Source: Pseudomonadota bacterium
Lineage (GTDB): Bacteria > Pseudomonadota > Gammaproteobacteria > Burkholderiales > Burkholderiaceae_C
Reading direction: 5' to 3'
Assembly: GCA_023387335.1 (NCBI GenBank)
Contig: JAEWIF010000013.1
Coordinates: forward strand, 30,196 to 94,195
Length of the DNA: 64,000 bases
The notes beneath the pieces are model-generated. The model was not told the DNA's origin and did not search any database. It was given only the letters and a program-made list of their open reading frames with translations. Positions 24,156 through 31,228 of this stretch are shown here, piece by piece. Within the stretch, counting starts at the first letter, position 1; each line of letters starts with the position of its first letter. The translations under genes were made by a program, and so were the position numbers.

Positions 24156-24836
24156 TCAGGTGTCGGCCCACATCCGCAGGAGGTTGTGGTACGTGCCCAT
24201 CAGCTCGACCGTGGCCGGGCTTTCGCCGGCCGTCTGGCGCACCGAGGTCAGCGCGTTGTCGAACTCGTGCAGCAGCCGCCGCTGCTCGTCGCGGCGCACC
24301 AGGCTCTCGATCCAGAAGAACGCCGCCATCCGCGCCCCGCGCGTGACCGGCCGCACCTCGTGCACGTGCGTTCCCGGGTAGAGCACGGCGTGGCCGGCCG
24401 GCAGCTTGAAGCGGCGTTCGTCGCCCGCCTCGTAGACCGCCAGCTCGCCGCCGTCGTAGTCCTCGGGATCGGACAGGAAGACGGTGCAGGAGATGTCGGT
24501 GCGCACACGCTGGCCGTTCTCGCCGAAGCGGATGGCGCCGTCCACGTGCCGGCCGTACGCGTTGGTCTCGCCCGAGTAGCGGTTGATGCGCGGCGGGAAC
24601 ACCTTGCGCGGCAGGCAGGCCGACAGGAACTGCGGCGAGCGGTCGAGTGCGCGCAAGACCATCGCGCCGATCTCGCGCGCGGCCTCGCAGTCGTTCGGCA
24701 GCTGCTCGTTGTTCTTGGCCTGCACCGCCTGCGAGCCGGCGCCTTTGCGCCCATCCGCCCAGGGGGCTTGCGCCAGCAGGCGGCGGGCGCGCGAGAGGTC
24801 GTCGGCGTCGAGCAGGCCGGGCAGGGTCAGGAGCAT
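24156..24836 (-). CDS. piuC: Fe(II)/2-oxoglutarate-dependent dioxygenase PiuC (PKHD-type)
   Basis: Cytosolic dioxygenase of 226 residues usually encoded beside catecholate-type siderophore receptors. The iron triad is visible as His and Asp in YGRHVDGAIRF and a distal His in YPGTHVHEVRPV, with the 2-oxoglutarate-binding Arg in TRGARMAAFFW. It follows the receptor gene by 28 bases on the same strand, so it is probably cotranscribed and iron-repressed. Its biochemical substrate is not known to me. Confidence 0.9.
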   Translation of the reverse strand: MLLTLPGLLDADDLSRARRLLAQAPWADGRKGAGSQAVQAKNNEQLPNDCEAAREIGAMVLRALDRSPQFLSACLPRKVFPPRINRYSGETNAYGRHVDGAIRFGENGQRVRTDISCTVFLSDPEDYDGGELAVYEAGDERRFKLPAGHAVLYPGTHVHEVRPVTRGARMAAFFWIESLVRRDEQRRLLHEFDNALTSVRQTAGESPATVELMGTYHNLLRMWADT

Positions 24837-24864
24837 GGCGGCGGCTGTGCGTGAGTGAAGGGGA

Positions 24865-27135
24865 CTAGAACTTCGCGGTCAGCGACACCTGCAGCAGGCG
24901 GCCTGCGCCGGGGATGTAGTGGCCGCGGTAGAGCGACTCGGCGTACAGCTTGTCGGTGACGTTGGCGAGGTTGGCCTTGAGCATCATCGAGGAGCTGATC
25001 GCGTACTCGGCCATCAGGTCGACCGTCGTGAAGCCGGGCGCCTCCCAGGCGGGCGCGGTCACGTCGGCCGGCGCTTGCTTGCTGCGGAAGTTCAGGCCGC
25101 TGCCCACGCGCCACTGCGGCGTCAGCTGGTAGGTGGTCCACACGGTGCCGCTGTGCCTGGGCGTCAGGCCGGGACGGTCACCGACTCGGTTGCCGGCGGT
25201 GGTGACGGTGGAAGCCGCCTCGTCGACCTTGGCGACCGGCATCCACATGTACGAGCCGTACACCTCCCACTTGGGCGTGAGGCGGCCGACCGCGTCGATC
25301 TCCACGCCGGCGGTGTGGCGCTTGCCCGAGAGCAGCAGCCGGTCGGCGGCGGTGTCCGGGTCGGTGTTGCGCTCGTTCTTCTTGGTGGAGCGGAAGACGG
25401 CCAGGCGGGTCGAGAAGCGCTTGTCGGCCGAGTCCAGCTTGGCGCCGATCTCGATGTTCTCGCTCTGCTCGGGCGCCGTGTTGGCGCTCTGCGCGTTGTA
25501 CGAATAGGTGTCGCCCGAGGTGTTGAACGAGGTGCCGTAGGAGAAGTGGAACGAGCTCAGCTCGGTCGGCTGGTACAGCAGGCCCACGCGCTTGCTCACT
25601 TCGGAGATCTTCTGCGCGTAGTGCAGCGCGGTCTCCGGACCGGCGGCGTTGTTCGGCAGGTTGAACTGGTCGTACTGGCCGTCCAGGCTGTCGTAGCGCA
25701 GGCCGCCCAGCACCTTCCAGTGCGGCGCCACCTGCACCAGGTCCTGCACGTAAGCGCCCCAGCCCTTGGCCACGAACTGGTTGCCCAGTCGCAGCACGCG
25801 GCTCGATTCGTCGATGGAAGCGCCGTCATCCGGCGTGCCGGCCAGCGTGGTCGGCTTGACCAGATTCACGCCGCCCTGCGCCGCGGAGCGGGCCGCGAAC
25901 ACGGTCTTTTCCTCGCGCGCGGCATCCACGCCGGTCTGCAGTTCGTGCTGCAGGCCCAGCGCCTGGAACTTGCCGGTGTAGTCGCTCTGCACGTGCAGCG
26001 TGTCGACGTCCTGGATCTTCAGGCTGGTGCCGCGGGTGAACACCGTCCTCGGGCCGAAGTTGGAGAGGTCCGCCAGCACGCCGCCCGGCTGCTGCGCCGC
26101 CGGCGCGAAGCGGATGGCGCTCGCGCGCAGGTCGCGCTCGAACTGGCCCTTGCGAACCTGGGTGCGCAGCTCGCCGCCGAGGTCGAAGCGGTGGATGTGG
26201 CTGAACGAAGCGATCCTGGCGCCGCCGTCGTTGCGGTCGCTGGCCATGCCGTAGTAGTTCGTCGGCGCCAGGCCCGGGATGATCGTGTTGGAAGCGCTGG
26301 TATCGGTGGCGCGCGGGCGGATCCACGGCAGGCCGTAGTTGATGCCGTTGTTGTTGTCCAGCCAGTACAGGCTGGCCATGAACTCGTCGCGCTGCCCGAT
26401 GCCCCAGCGGAAGGAGCCGGCCGCGCCGTACTTGTCGATGCTGCTGCCCGAGCCGTTGTTGTCGGCGCGGGTGCGCATCAGGTTCAGGCGCAGCGCCGCG
26501 TCCTCGCCGGTGTGGAAATTGAAGTCGCCGGTGACGCGGCCGTAGCCGTGGCTGCCGACCGTGGTGGCCACCTCGTGCTCGTTGATCAGGCGCGGCACCT
26601 TGCTCACCTGGTTGACGGCGCCGCCGGTGGAACCGCGGCCGAACAGCATCGAGGCCGAACCGCGCAGCACTTCCATGCGGTCCAGGTTGAAGGTGTCGCG
26701 GTCGTAGAACGCGGGGTCGCGCATGCCGTCCAGGAAGATGTCGCCGGTGCCGGCCAGCGAGAAGCCGCGCAGGCGGATGTCCTCCTCGCCGCCCTCGGCC
26801 GCCAGGAAGCTGATGCCGGCGGTGTTGCGCAGCGCTTCCTTCACGGTGTCGAGGTTGCGGTCGTCCATCAGCTTCTCGGTCACGACGGTGATCGACTGCG
26901 GGATGTCGCGCAACTGCTGGGTGCCGCGGCCGATGTTGGTCGTGGTGGCGCGCAACGCCTCCTTGCCTTCGGGCGCCTCGGCCTTCTCCTTGACGGTCAC
27001 GGGCGCCAGGCTGCGGCTCTCGGGGGCGGGCGCGGGCGCGGATTGCGCCCAGGCGCCGGCGGACGCCGCGAACAGCAGCGCGCCAAGCGGCAGCAGGGCA
27101 GGGGATTGCGGGAGCGAAGTTTCTTTAGCAGCCAA
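24865..27135 (-). CDS. TonB-dependent siderophore receptor (catecholate, Fiu/PiuA-like)
   Basis: Outer-membrane beta-barrel receptor of 756 residues. It has a signal peptide (to about residue 30), a plug domain (IPQSITVVTEKLMDDRNLDT, then LRGFSLAGTGDIFLDGMRD and VLRGSASMLFGRGSTGGAVN) and a 22-strand barrel ending in an aromatic-terminal strand (LLQVSLTAKF). Pairing with piuC supports catecholate or monomeric siderophore uptake. The start is TTG at 27135, with GGAGG five bases upstream; no ATG is available. Upstream lie a leader hairpin and a Fur-type operator. Confidence 0.92.
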   Translation of the reverse strand: MAAKETSLPQSPALLPLGALLFAASAGAWAQSAPAPAPESRSLAPVTVKEKAEAPEGKEALRATTTNIGRGTQQLRDIPQSITVVTEKLMDDRNLDTVKEALRNTAGISFLAAEGGEEDIRLRGFSLAGTGDIFLDGMRDPAFYDRDTFNLDRMEVLRGSASMLFGRGSTGGAVNQVSKVPRLINEHEVATTVGSHGYGRVTGDFNFHTGEDAALRLNLMRTRADNNGSGSSIDKYGAAGSFRWGIGQRDEFMASLYWLDNNNGINYGLPWIRPRATDTSASNTIIPGLAPTNYYGMASDRNDGGARIASFSHIHRFDLGGELRTQVRKGQFERDLRASAIRFAPAAQQPGGVLADLSNFGPRTVFTRGTSLKIQDVDTLHVQSDYTGKFQALGLQHELQTGVDAAREEKTVFAARSAAQGGVNLVKPTTLAGTPDDGASIDESSRVLRLGNQFVAKGWGAYVQDLVQVAPHWKVLGGLRYDSLDGQYDQFNLPNNAAGPETALHYAQKISEVSKRVGLLYQPTELSSFHFSYGTSFNTSGDTYSYNAQSANTAPEQSENIEIGAKLDSADKRFSTRLAVFRSTKKNERNTDPDTAADRLLLSGKRHTAGVEIDAVGRLTPKWEVYGSYMWMPVAKVDEAASTVTTAGNRVGDRPGLTPRHSGTVWTTYQLTPQWRVGSGLNFRSKQAPADVTAPAWEAPGFTTVDLMAEYAISSSMMLKANLANVTDKLYAESLYRGHYIPGAGRLLQVSLTAKF

Positions 27136-27245
27136 GCTGGCCTCCAGTTGTCGTGCCCGCTGTGGCGGGCGCTTTTTTCGGGGAGGCTGGCTGGGAGCGC
27201 GCCGCGAGTGGGCGCACAGGCTTGGCTGGCCGGGGTTCGGCCGGG

Positions 27246-27279
27246 ATTGTAGCGCTGAATGCGAATGACTCGCATTCAG
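27246..27279 (-). promoter_or_regulatory. Fur-type operator and -10 box of the siderophore receptor
   Basis: A 25-base inverted repeat CTGAATGCGA-N5-TCGCATTCAG (27255-27279) lies beside the minus-strand -10 box TACAAT (27246-27251). The core resembles the operator before bfd, and the two together support iron control of the cluster by one regulator. Confidence 0.75.
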
Positions 27280-27297
27280 TGGGCGATCAAGCGAAGA

Positions 27298-27774
27298 TCA
27301 GCCGGGCTCGCCCATCGCCGACTGCAGGTAGTTCTGCAGGCCGACCTTGCCCAGCAGGTCGAGCTGGGTCTCGAGGTAGTCGATGTGTTCCTCGGTGTCC
27401 TCGAGGATGCGCTCGAGGATCTCGCGCGAGATGTAGTCGCGCACCGTCTCGCAATGCGCGATGCCTTCCTTGACCGCGGCCTGCGCGCCGCGCTCGCTGC
27501 GCAGGTCGCATTCGAGGATCTCCGGCACGGTCTCGCCGACCATCAGCTTGCCCAGGTCCTGCAGGTTGGGCAGCGCGTCCAGGAACAGGATGCGCTCCAT
27601 CAACTTGTCGGCGTGCTTCATCTCGCCGATGGACTCCTCGTACTCCTTCTTCGCGAGCTTGTCGAAGCCCCAGTGCTTGAGGATCCGGTAATGCAGGAAG
27701 TACTGGTTGGTGGCGGTCAGCTCGTTCTTGAGCTGCGCCTGCAGGTGCTGGATGACGCCGGGATCGCCTTGCAT
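27298..27774 (-). CDS. bfr: Bacterioferritin
   Basis: Heme-containing iron-storage protein of 158 residues that forms a 24-mer shell. Ferroxidase ligands Glu18, Tyr25, Glu51, His54, Glu94 and His130 and the heme ligand Met52 are in place. At position 127, where E. coli has ligand Glu, this protein reads Thr (EDTEEHIDYLE), with Glu125 and Glu128 beside it. It lies upstream of the receptor operon on the same strand; a Fur-type operator separates them. Confidence 0.94.
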   Translation of the reverse strand: MQGDPGVIQHLQAQLKNELTATNQYFLHYRILKHWGFDKLAKKEYEESIGEMKHADKLMERILFLDALPNLQDLGKLMVGETVPEILECDLRSERGAQAAVKEGIAHCETVRDYISREILERILEDTEEHIDYLETQLDLLGKVGLQNYLQSAMGEPG

Positions 27775-27838
27775 TTGTTGTTCTCCAGGAGCGGAAAGTG
27801 GAGAGTGATTCTCTCCCGATTTCCGCTCCCGAAGAACA

Positions 27839-29401
27839 TCAGGCCGGCACCGGAGCCGAGCTGCGGATCAGGTGGTCGAACGCGCCCAGCGCGGCCTTGG
27901 CGCCGTCACCGGCGGCGATGATGATCTGCTTGAACGGCACGGTGGTCGCGTCGCCCGCGGCGAACACGCCCGGCACCGAGGTCTGTCCCTTCGCATCGAC
28001 CACGATCTCGCCGTGCCGGGACAGCTCCAGCGAGCCCTTCAGCCATTCGGTGTTGGGCACCAGGCCGATCTGCACGAACACGCCTTCGAGGTCCACGCGC
28101 TTTTCCTCGCCGGTCGCGCGGTCCTTGTACTTCAGGCCGTTCACCTTCTGCTCGCCGGTGATTTCGGTGGTCTGCGCGTTCATGATCACCTCGACGTTCG
28201 GCAGCGAGCGCAGCTTGCGCTGCAGCACCTCGTCCGCGCGCAGCTTGGTGTCGAACTCCACCAGCGTCACGTGCGCCACGAGGCCGGCCAGGTCGATGGC
28301 CGCCTCCACGCCGGAGTTGCCGCCGCCGATCACCGCCACGCGCTTGCCCTTGAACAGCGGGCCGTCGCAGTGCGGGCAGTAGGCCACGCCCTTGTTCCTG
28401 AACTCCTTCTCGCCCGGCACGCCGATGTTGCGCCAGCGGGCGCCGGTGGAGATGACGACCGATCGGGCCTTCAGCGAGGCGCCGTTCTCCAGCTCCACCT
28501 CGATCAGGTCGCTGCCCCGCCTGAGCGCCTTGGCGCGCTGCAGGTTCATGATGTCCACGTCGTAGTTGCGAACGTGCTCCTCGAGCGCCAGCGCGAACTT
28601 CGGGCCCTCGGTCTCCTTGATCGAGATGAAGTTCTCGATGCCCAGCGTGTCCAGCACCTGGCCGCCGAAGCGCTCCGACGCGATGCCGGTGCGGATGCCC
28701 TTGCGCGCGGCGTACACCGCGGCGGCGGCGCCGGCGGGGCCGCCGCCGACGATCAGCACGTCGAACGGGTCCTTGGCGGCGATCTTCTTGGCTTCTCGCT
28801 CGGTGCCCGAGGTGTCGATCCTGGCGATGATCTCCTCCAGGCTCATGCGGCCGTTGCCGAACATGGTGCCGTTCAGGAAGACCGTGGGCACGCCCATGAT
28901 CTCGCGTTCCTTGATCTCGTCCTGGAACAGGCCGCCCTCGATCATGGTGGCCTTGATGCGCGGGTTCTGCACCGCCATGAGGTTGAGCGCCTGCACCACG
29001 TCCGGGCAGTTGTGGCAGGTCAGCGAGACGTAGATCTCGAAGTCGAAGTCGCCGTCCAGCGCGCGGATCTGCTCCAGCAGCGCCTGCTCCACCTTGGGCG
29101 GGTAGCCGCCGACCTGCAGCAGCGCCAGCACCAGGGAGGTGAATTCATGGCCCATCGGCAGGCCGGCGAAGCGCGGGCCGTGGTTCTCGCCGGGGCGGGT
29201 GATCTGGAACGAGGGCGTGCGGTGCGGGCCGCCGCGCGTTTCGGTGACGGTGACGCGGGGCGAGGCGTCGGCGATGTCCTTGAGCAGCGCCTGCATGTCG
29301 CTCGAAGCCTGGGTGTCGTCGAGCGACGCGACGATCTCCACCGGCTGCGTCATGCGCTCCAGGTAGGCGGCGAGCTGGGCTTTCAGGTTGGCATCGAGCA
29401 T
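27839..29401 (-). CDS. ahpF: Alkyl hydroperoxide reductase subunit F
   Basis: FAD-dependent disulfide reductase of 520 residues that passes NADH electrons to AhpC. The N-terminal tandem thioredoxin folds carry the redox pair CHNC (about 129-132); the FAD site is VLIVGGGPAGAAAAVYAAR; the second redox pair is CPHC (about 343-346); NAD binding is VAVIGGGNSGVEAAIDLAG. It lies 118 bases after ahpC, beyond an intrinsic terminator, so its expression is likely lower than that of ahpC. Confidence 0.96.
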   Translation of the reverse strand: MLDANLKAQLAAYLERMTQPVEIVASLDDTQASSDMQALLKDIADASPRVTVTETRGGPHRTPSFQITRPGENHGPRFAGLPMGHEFTSLVLALLQVGGYPPKVEQALLEQIRALDGDFDFEIYVSLTCHNCPDVVQALNLMAVQNPRIKATMIEGGLFQDEIKEREIMGVPTVFLNGTMFGNGRMSLEEIIARIDTSGTEREAKKIAAKDPFDVLIVGGGPAGAAAAVYAARKGIRTGIASERFGGQVLDTLGIENFISIKETEGPKFALALEEHVRNYDVDIMNLQRAKALRRGSDLIEVELENGASLKARSVVISTGARWRNIGVPGEKEFRNKGVAYCPHCDGPLFKGKRVAVIGGGNSGVEAAIDLAGLVAHVTLVEFDTKLRADEVLQRKLRSLPNVEVIMNAQTTEITGEQKVNGLKYKDRATGEEKRVDLEGVFVQIGLVPNTEWLKGSLELSRHGEIVVDAKGQTSVPGVFAAGDATTVPFKQIIIAAGDGAKAALGAFDHLIRSSAPVPA

Positions 29402-29431
29402 GGGAATCCTTCTTCGTGTACTGCAGGAAAG

Positions 29432-29464
29432 AAAAAGGCCCGGGGGCGGGTGCGCCCGGGCCTT
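29432..29464 (-). terminator. Intrinsic terminator between ahpC and ahpF
   Basis: Read on the minus strand, AAGGCCCGGG and CCCGGGCCTT form a ten-pair stem with a ten-base loop, followed by TTTTTCTTT. It should end most ahpC transcripts and let some continue into ahpF. Confidence 0.85.
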
Positions 29465-29519
29465 GGCAGCCGCGGCGGCAGAGCCGTCCGCGGTGGCTGA
29501 GGGCTTTCGCTCTTTTCGC

Positions 29520-30092
29520 TTAGATCTTGCCGACCAGGTCGAGCGAGGGCTTCAGCGTCTCGGCGCCTTGCTCCCACTTGGCGGGGCAGACTTCGCCCGG
29601 GTGCGCGGCCACGTACTGGGCGGCCTTCAGGCGGCGCAGGGTTTCCTTGGCGTCACGGCCGATGCCGTTGTCGTGCACCTCGATGGTCTTGATGCGGCCT
29701 TCCGGATCGATGATGAAGGTGCCGCGCAGCGCCAGGCCGGTGTCCTCGCCCTCGGTGATCAGCACCTGGAAGAACGTGGCCAGCTGGTGGCTGGGGTCGC
29801 CCACCAGCGGGTACTGCACCTTCTTGATGGTGTCGGACGTGTCGTGCCAGGCCTTGTGGGTGAAGTGGGTGTCGGTCGACACGCCGTAGACCTCGGCGCC
29901 CAGCTTCTGGAACTCGGCGTAGTTGTCGGCCAGGTCGCCCAGTTCGGTCGGGCAGACGAAGGTGAAGTCGGCCGGGTAGAAGACCACCACGGACCACTTG
30001 CCCTTGAAGTTGTCCTGGCTGACCGGGACGAACTTGCCCTTGTGGTAGGCCGTGGCCTGGAACGCGGGGATCTGGGTATTGATCAGGGACAT
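29520..30092 (-). CDS. ahpC: Alkyl hydroperoxide reductase subunit C (peroxiredoxin)
   Basis: Typical 2-Cys peroxiredoxin of 190 residues that detoxifies hydrogen peroxide and organic hydroperoxides. Peroxidatic Cys47 is in FTFVCPTEL and the resolving Cys in GEVCPAKW. The ATG at 30092 (MSLINTQIPAFQATA) is the conserved N-terminus; longer in-frame starts are ignored. The 120 bases upstream hold an 11-base palindrome ATTGACTCAAT at 30171-30181 but no OxyR box I can call. Confidence 0.96.
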   Translation of the reverse strand: MSLINTQIPAFQATAYHKGKFVPVSQDNFKGKWSVVVFYPADFTFVCPTELGDLADNYAEFQKLGAEVYGVSTDTHFTHKAWHDTSDTIKKVQYPLVGDPSHQLATFFQVLITEGEDTGLALRGTFIIDPEGRIKTIEVHDNGIGRDAKETLRRLKAAQYVAAHPGEVCPAKWEQGAETLKPSLDLVGKI

Positions 30093-30212
30093 CAATGCTT
30101 TCCTTCTAGGTTTGCCAAAAACGCTTTGGTGAACCCAGAGGTTAAGGCCAGGGCTCCGATTAAGCCAATTCATTGACTCAATCCAGCTCATGGCCTGAGG
30201 CTATTGACCGCC

Positions 30213-31043
30213 TCAATACTCGAGCCGCTCGGGCCGGATCTCCTGCAGGATCGTGGTGGCGATCTCTTCGATCGACTTGGTCGTCGTCGACAGCCAGCGG
30301 ATGCCGGCGCGCCTCATCATGGCCTCCGCCTCGGCCACCTCCATCCGGCAGTTCTCCAGCGCGGCGTAGCGCGACTTGGGCCGCCGCTCGTTGCGGATCT
30401 CCGAGAGCCGCTCGGGCTGGATGGTCAGCCCGAAGATCTTCTTGCGATGCGGCACCAGCGCGCTCGGCAGCTGCTGGCGCTCGAAGTCCTCCGGGATCAG
30501 CGGGTAGTTGGCCGCCTTCAGGCCGTGCTGCATGGCCAGGTAGAGCGAAGTCGGCGTCTTGCCGCTGCGGCTGACGCCGACCAGGATGACGTCGGCCGAG
30601 TCGAGGTCCCGGTTGCTCTGGCCGTCGTCGTGCGCCAGGCTGAAGTTGATGGCCTCGATGCGGTCGTGGTACTCCTTGCTCTTGCTCACGTCGGAGAAGC
30701 GGCCCACGCGGTGGTTGGACTTCATGCCCAGCTCGATCTCCAGCGGCCGCACGAAGGTGCCGAACATGTCGAGCAGCATCCCCTTGCAGCCGTCCTCGAT
30801 GACCTGGAGGATCTCCACGTTCACCAGGGTCGTGAACACGACCGGCCGGCGCCCCTCCATCTCGGCCACGTGGTTCACCTGCCGCACCACCTGGTGGGCC
30901 TTGTCGACCGTGTCGATGAACGGCAGCCGCACGTGGCGCGGCTTGAACTCGAACTGGGCCAGGATGGCGTTGCCGAACGTCTCGGCCGTGATGCCGGTGC
31001 CGTCAGAGATGAAGAAGACGGTGCGCGAGTGCTGGGACGCCAT
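30213..31043 (-). CDS. ppsR: PEP synthase regulatory protein (bifunctional kinase/pyrophosphorylase)
   Basis: Regulates PEP synthase by ADP-dependent phosphorylation of a threonine and Pi-dependent reversal. The 276-residue protein begins with the family hallmark TVFFISDGTGITAETFG and contains the P-loop GVSRSGKTPTSLYLA. The start at 31043 gives the usual family length; an in-frame ATG at 31076 is possible, and neither has a convincing Shine-Dalgarno. It is divergent from its target ppsA. Confidence 0.93.
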   Translation of the reverse strand: MASQHSRTVFFISDGTGITAETFGNAILAQFEFKPRHVRLPFIDTVDKAHQVVRQVNHVAEMEGRRPVVFTTLVNVEILQVIEDGCKGMLLDMFGTFVRPLEIELGMKSNHRVGRFSDVSKSKEYHDRIEAINFSLAHDDGQSNRDLDSADVILVGVSRSGKTPTSLYLAMQHGLKAANYPLIPEDFERQQLPSALVPHRKKIFGLTIQPERLSEIRNERRPKSRYAALENCRMEVAEAEAMMRRAGIRWLSTTTKSIEEIATTILQEIRPERLEY

Positions 31044-31093
31044 CGGGATGGTGCTTTCAGACGGGTGCAAGGCCATGGAAAGGCCCGCGTGCC

Positions 31094-31099
31094 TACAAT
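31094..31099 (+). promoter_or_regulatory. -10 box (TACAAT) of ppsA
   Basis: TACAAT in the ppsR-ppsA divergent region predicts a transcript starting near 31106 with a leader of about 120 bases. No obvious -35 box stands at 17 bases. Confidence 0.45.
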
Positions 31100-31228
31100 G
31101 GCCGGCAATTATCTGCCCCCTGTGATGACGCTTTCCGGCCCATTCGAACAAGCACAAAGCCGACTTTGCGGACAGGACGGCGCGCGCTGCTTCAGCGCAG
31201 ACCCGGTTTCAACTTCTGGAGTTTCCCC

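Noticed and set aside
27155..27178. GCCCGC-TGTG-GCGGGC followed by GC and TTTTTT, a plus-strand terminator
   Set aside because: No plus-strand gene lies upstream of it. It falls in the leader of the minus-strand siderophore receptor, where it reads as a hairpin preceded by an A-run, so I do not call it a terminator.
30093..30212. OxyR-binding site upstream of ahpC
   Set aside because: Only a short ATTGACTCAAT palindrome is visible; the spaced ATAG/CTAT half-sites expected for OxyR are not present.
30196..30215. TGAGGC-N8-GCCTCA hairpin overlapping the ppsR stop codon, as a terminator
   Set aside because: The stem is six pairs with no T-run on either side, and it includes the stop codon; too weak to call.
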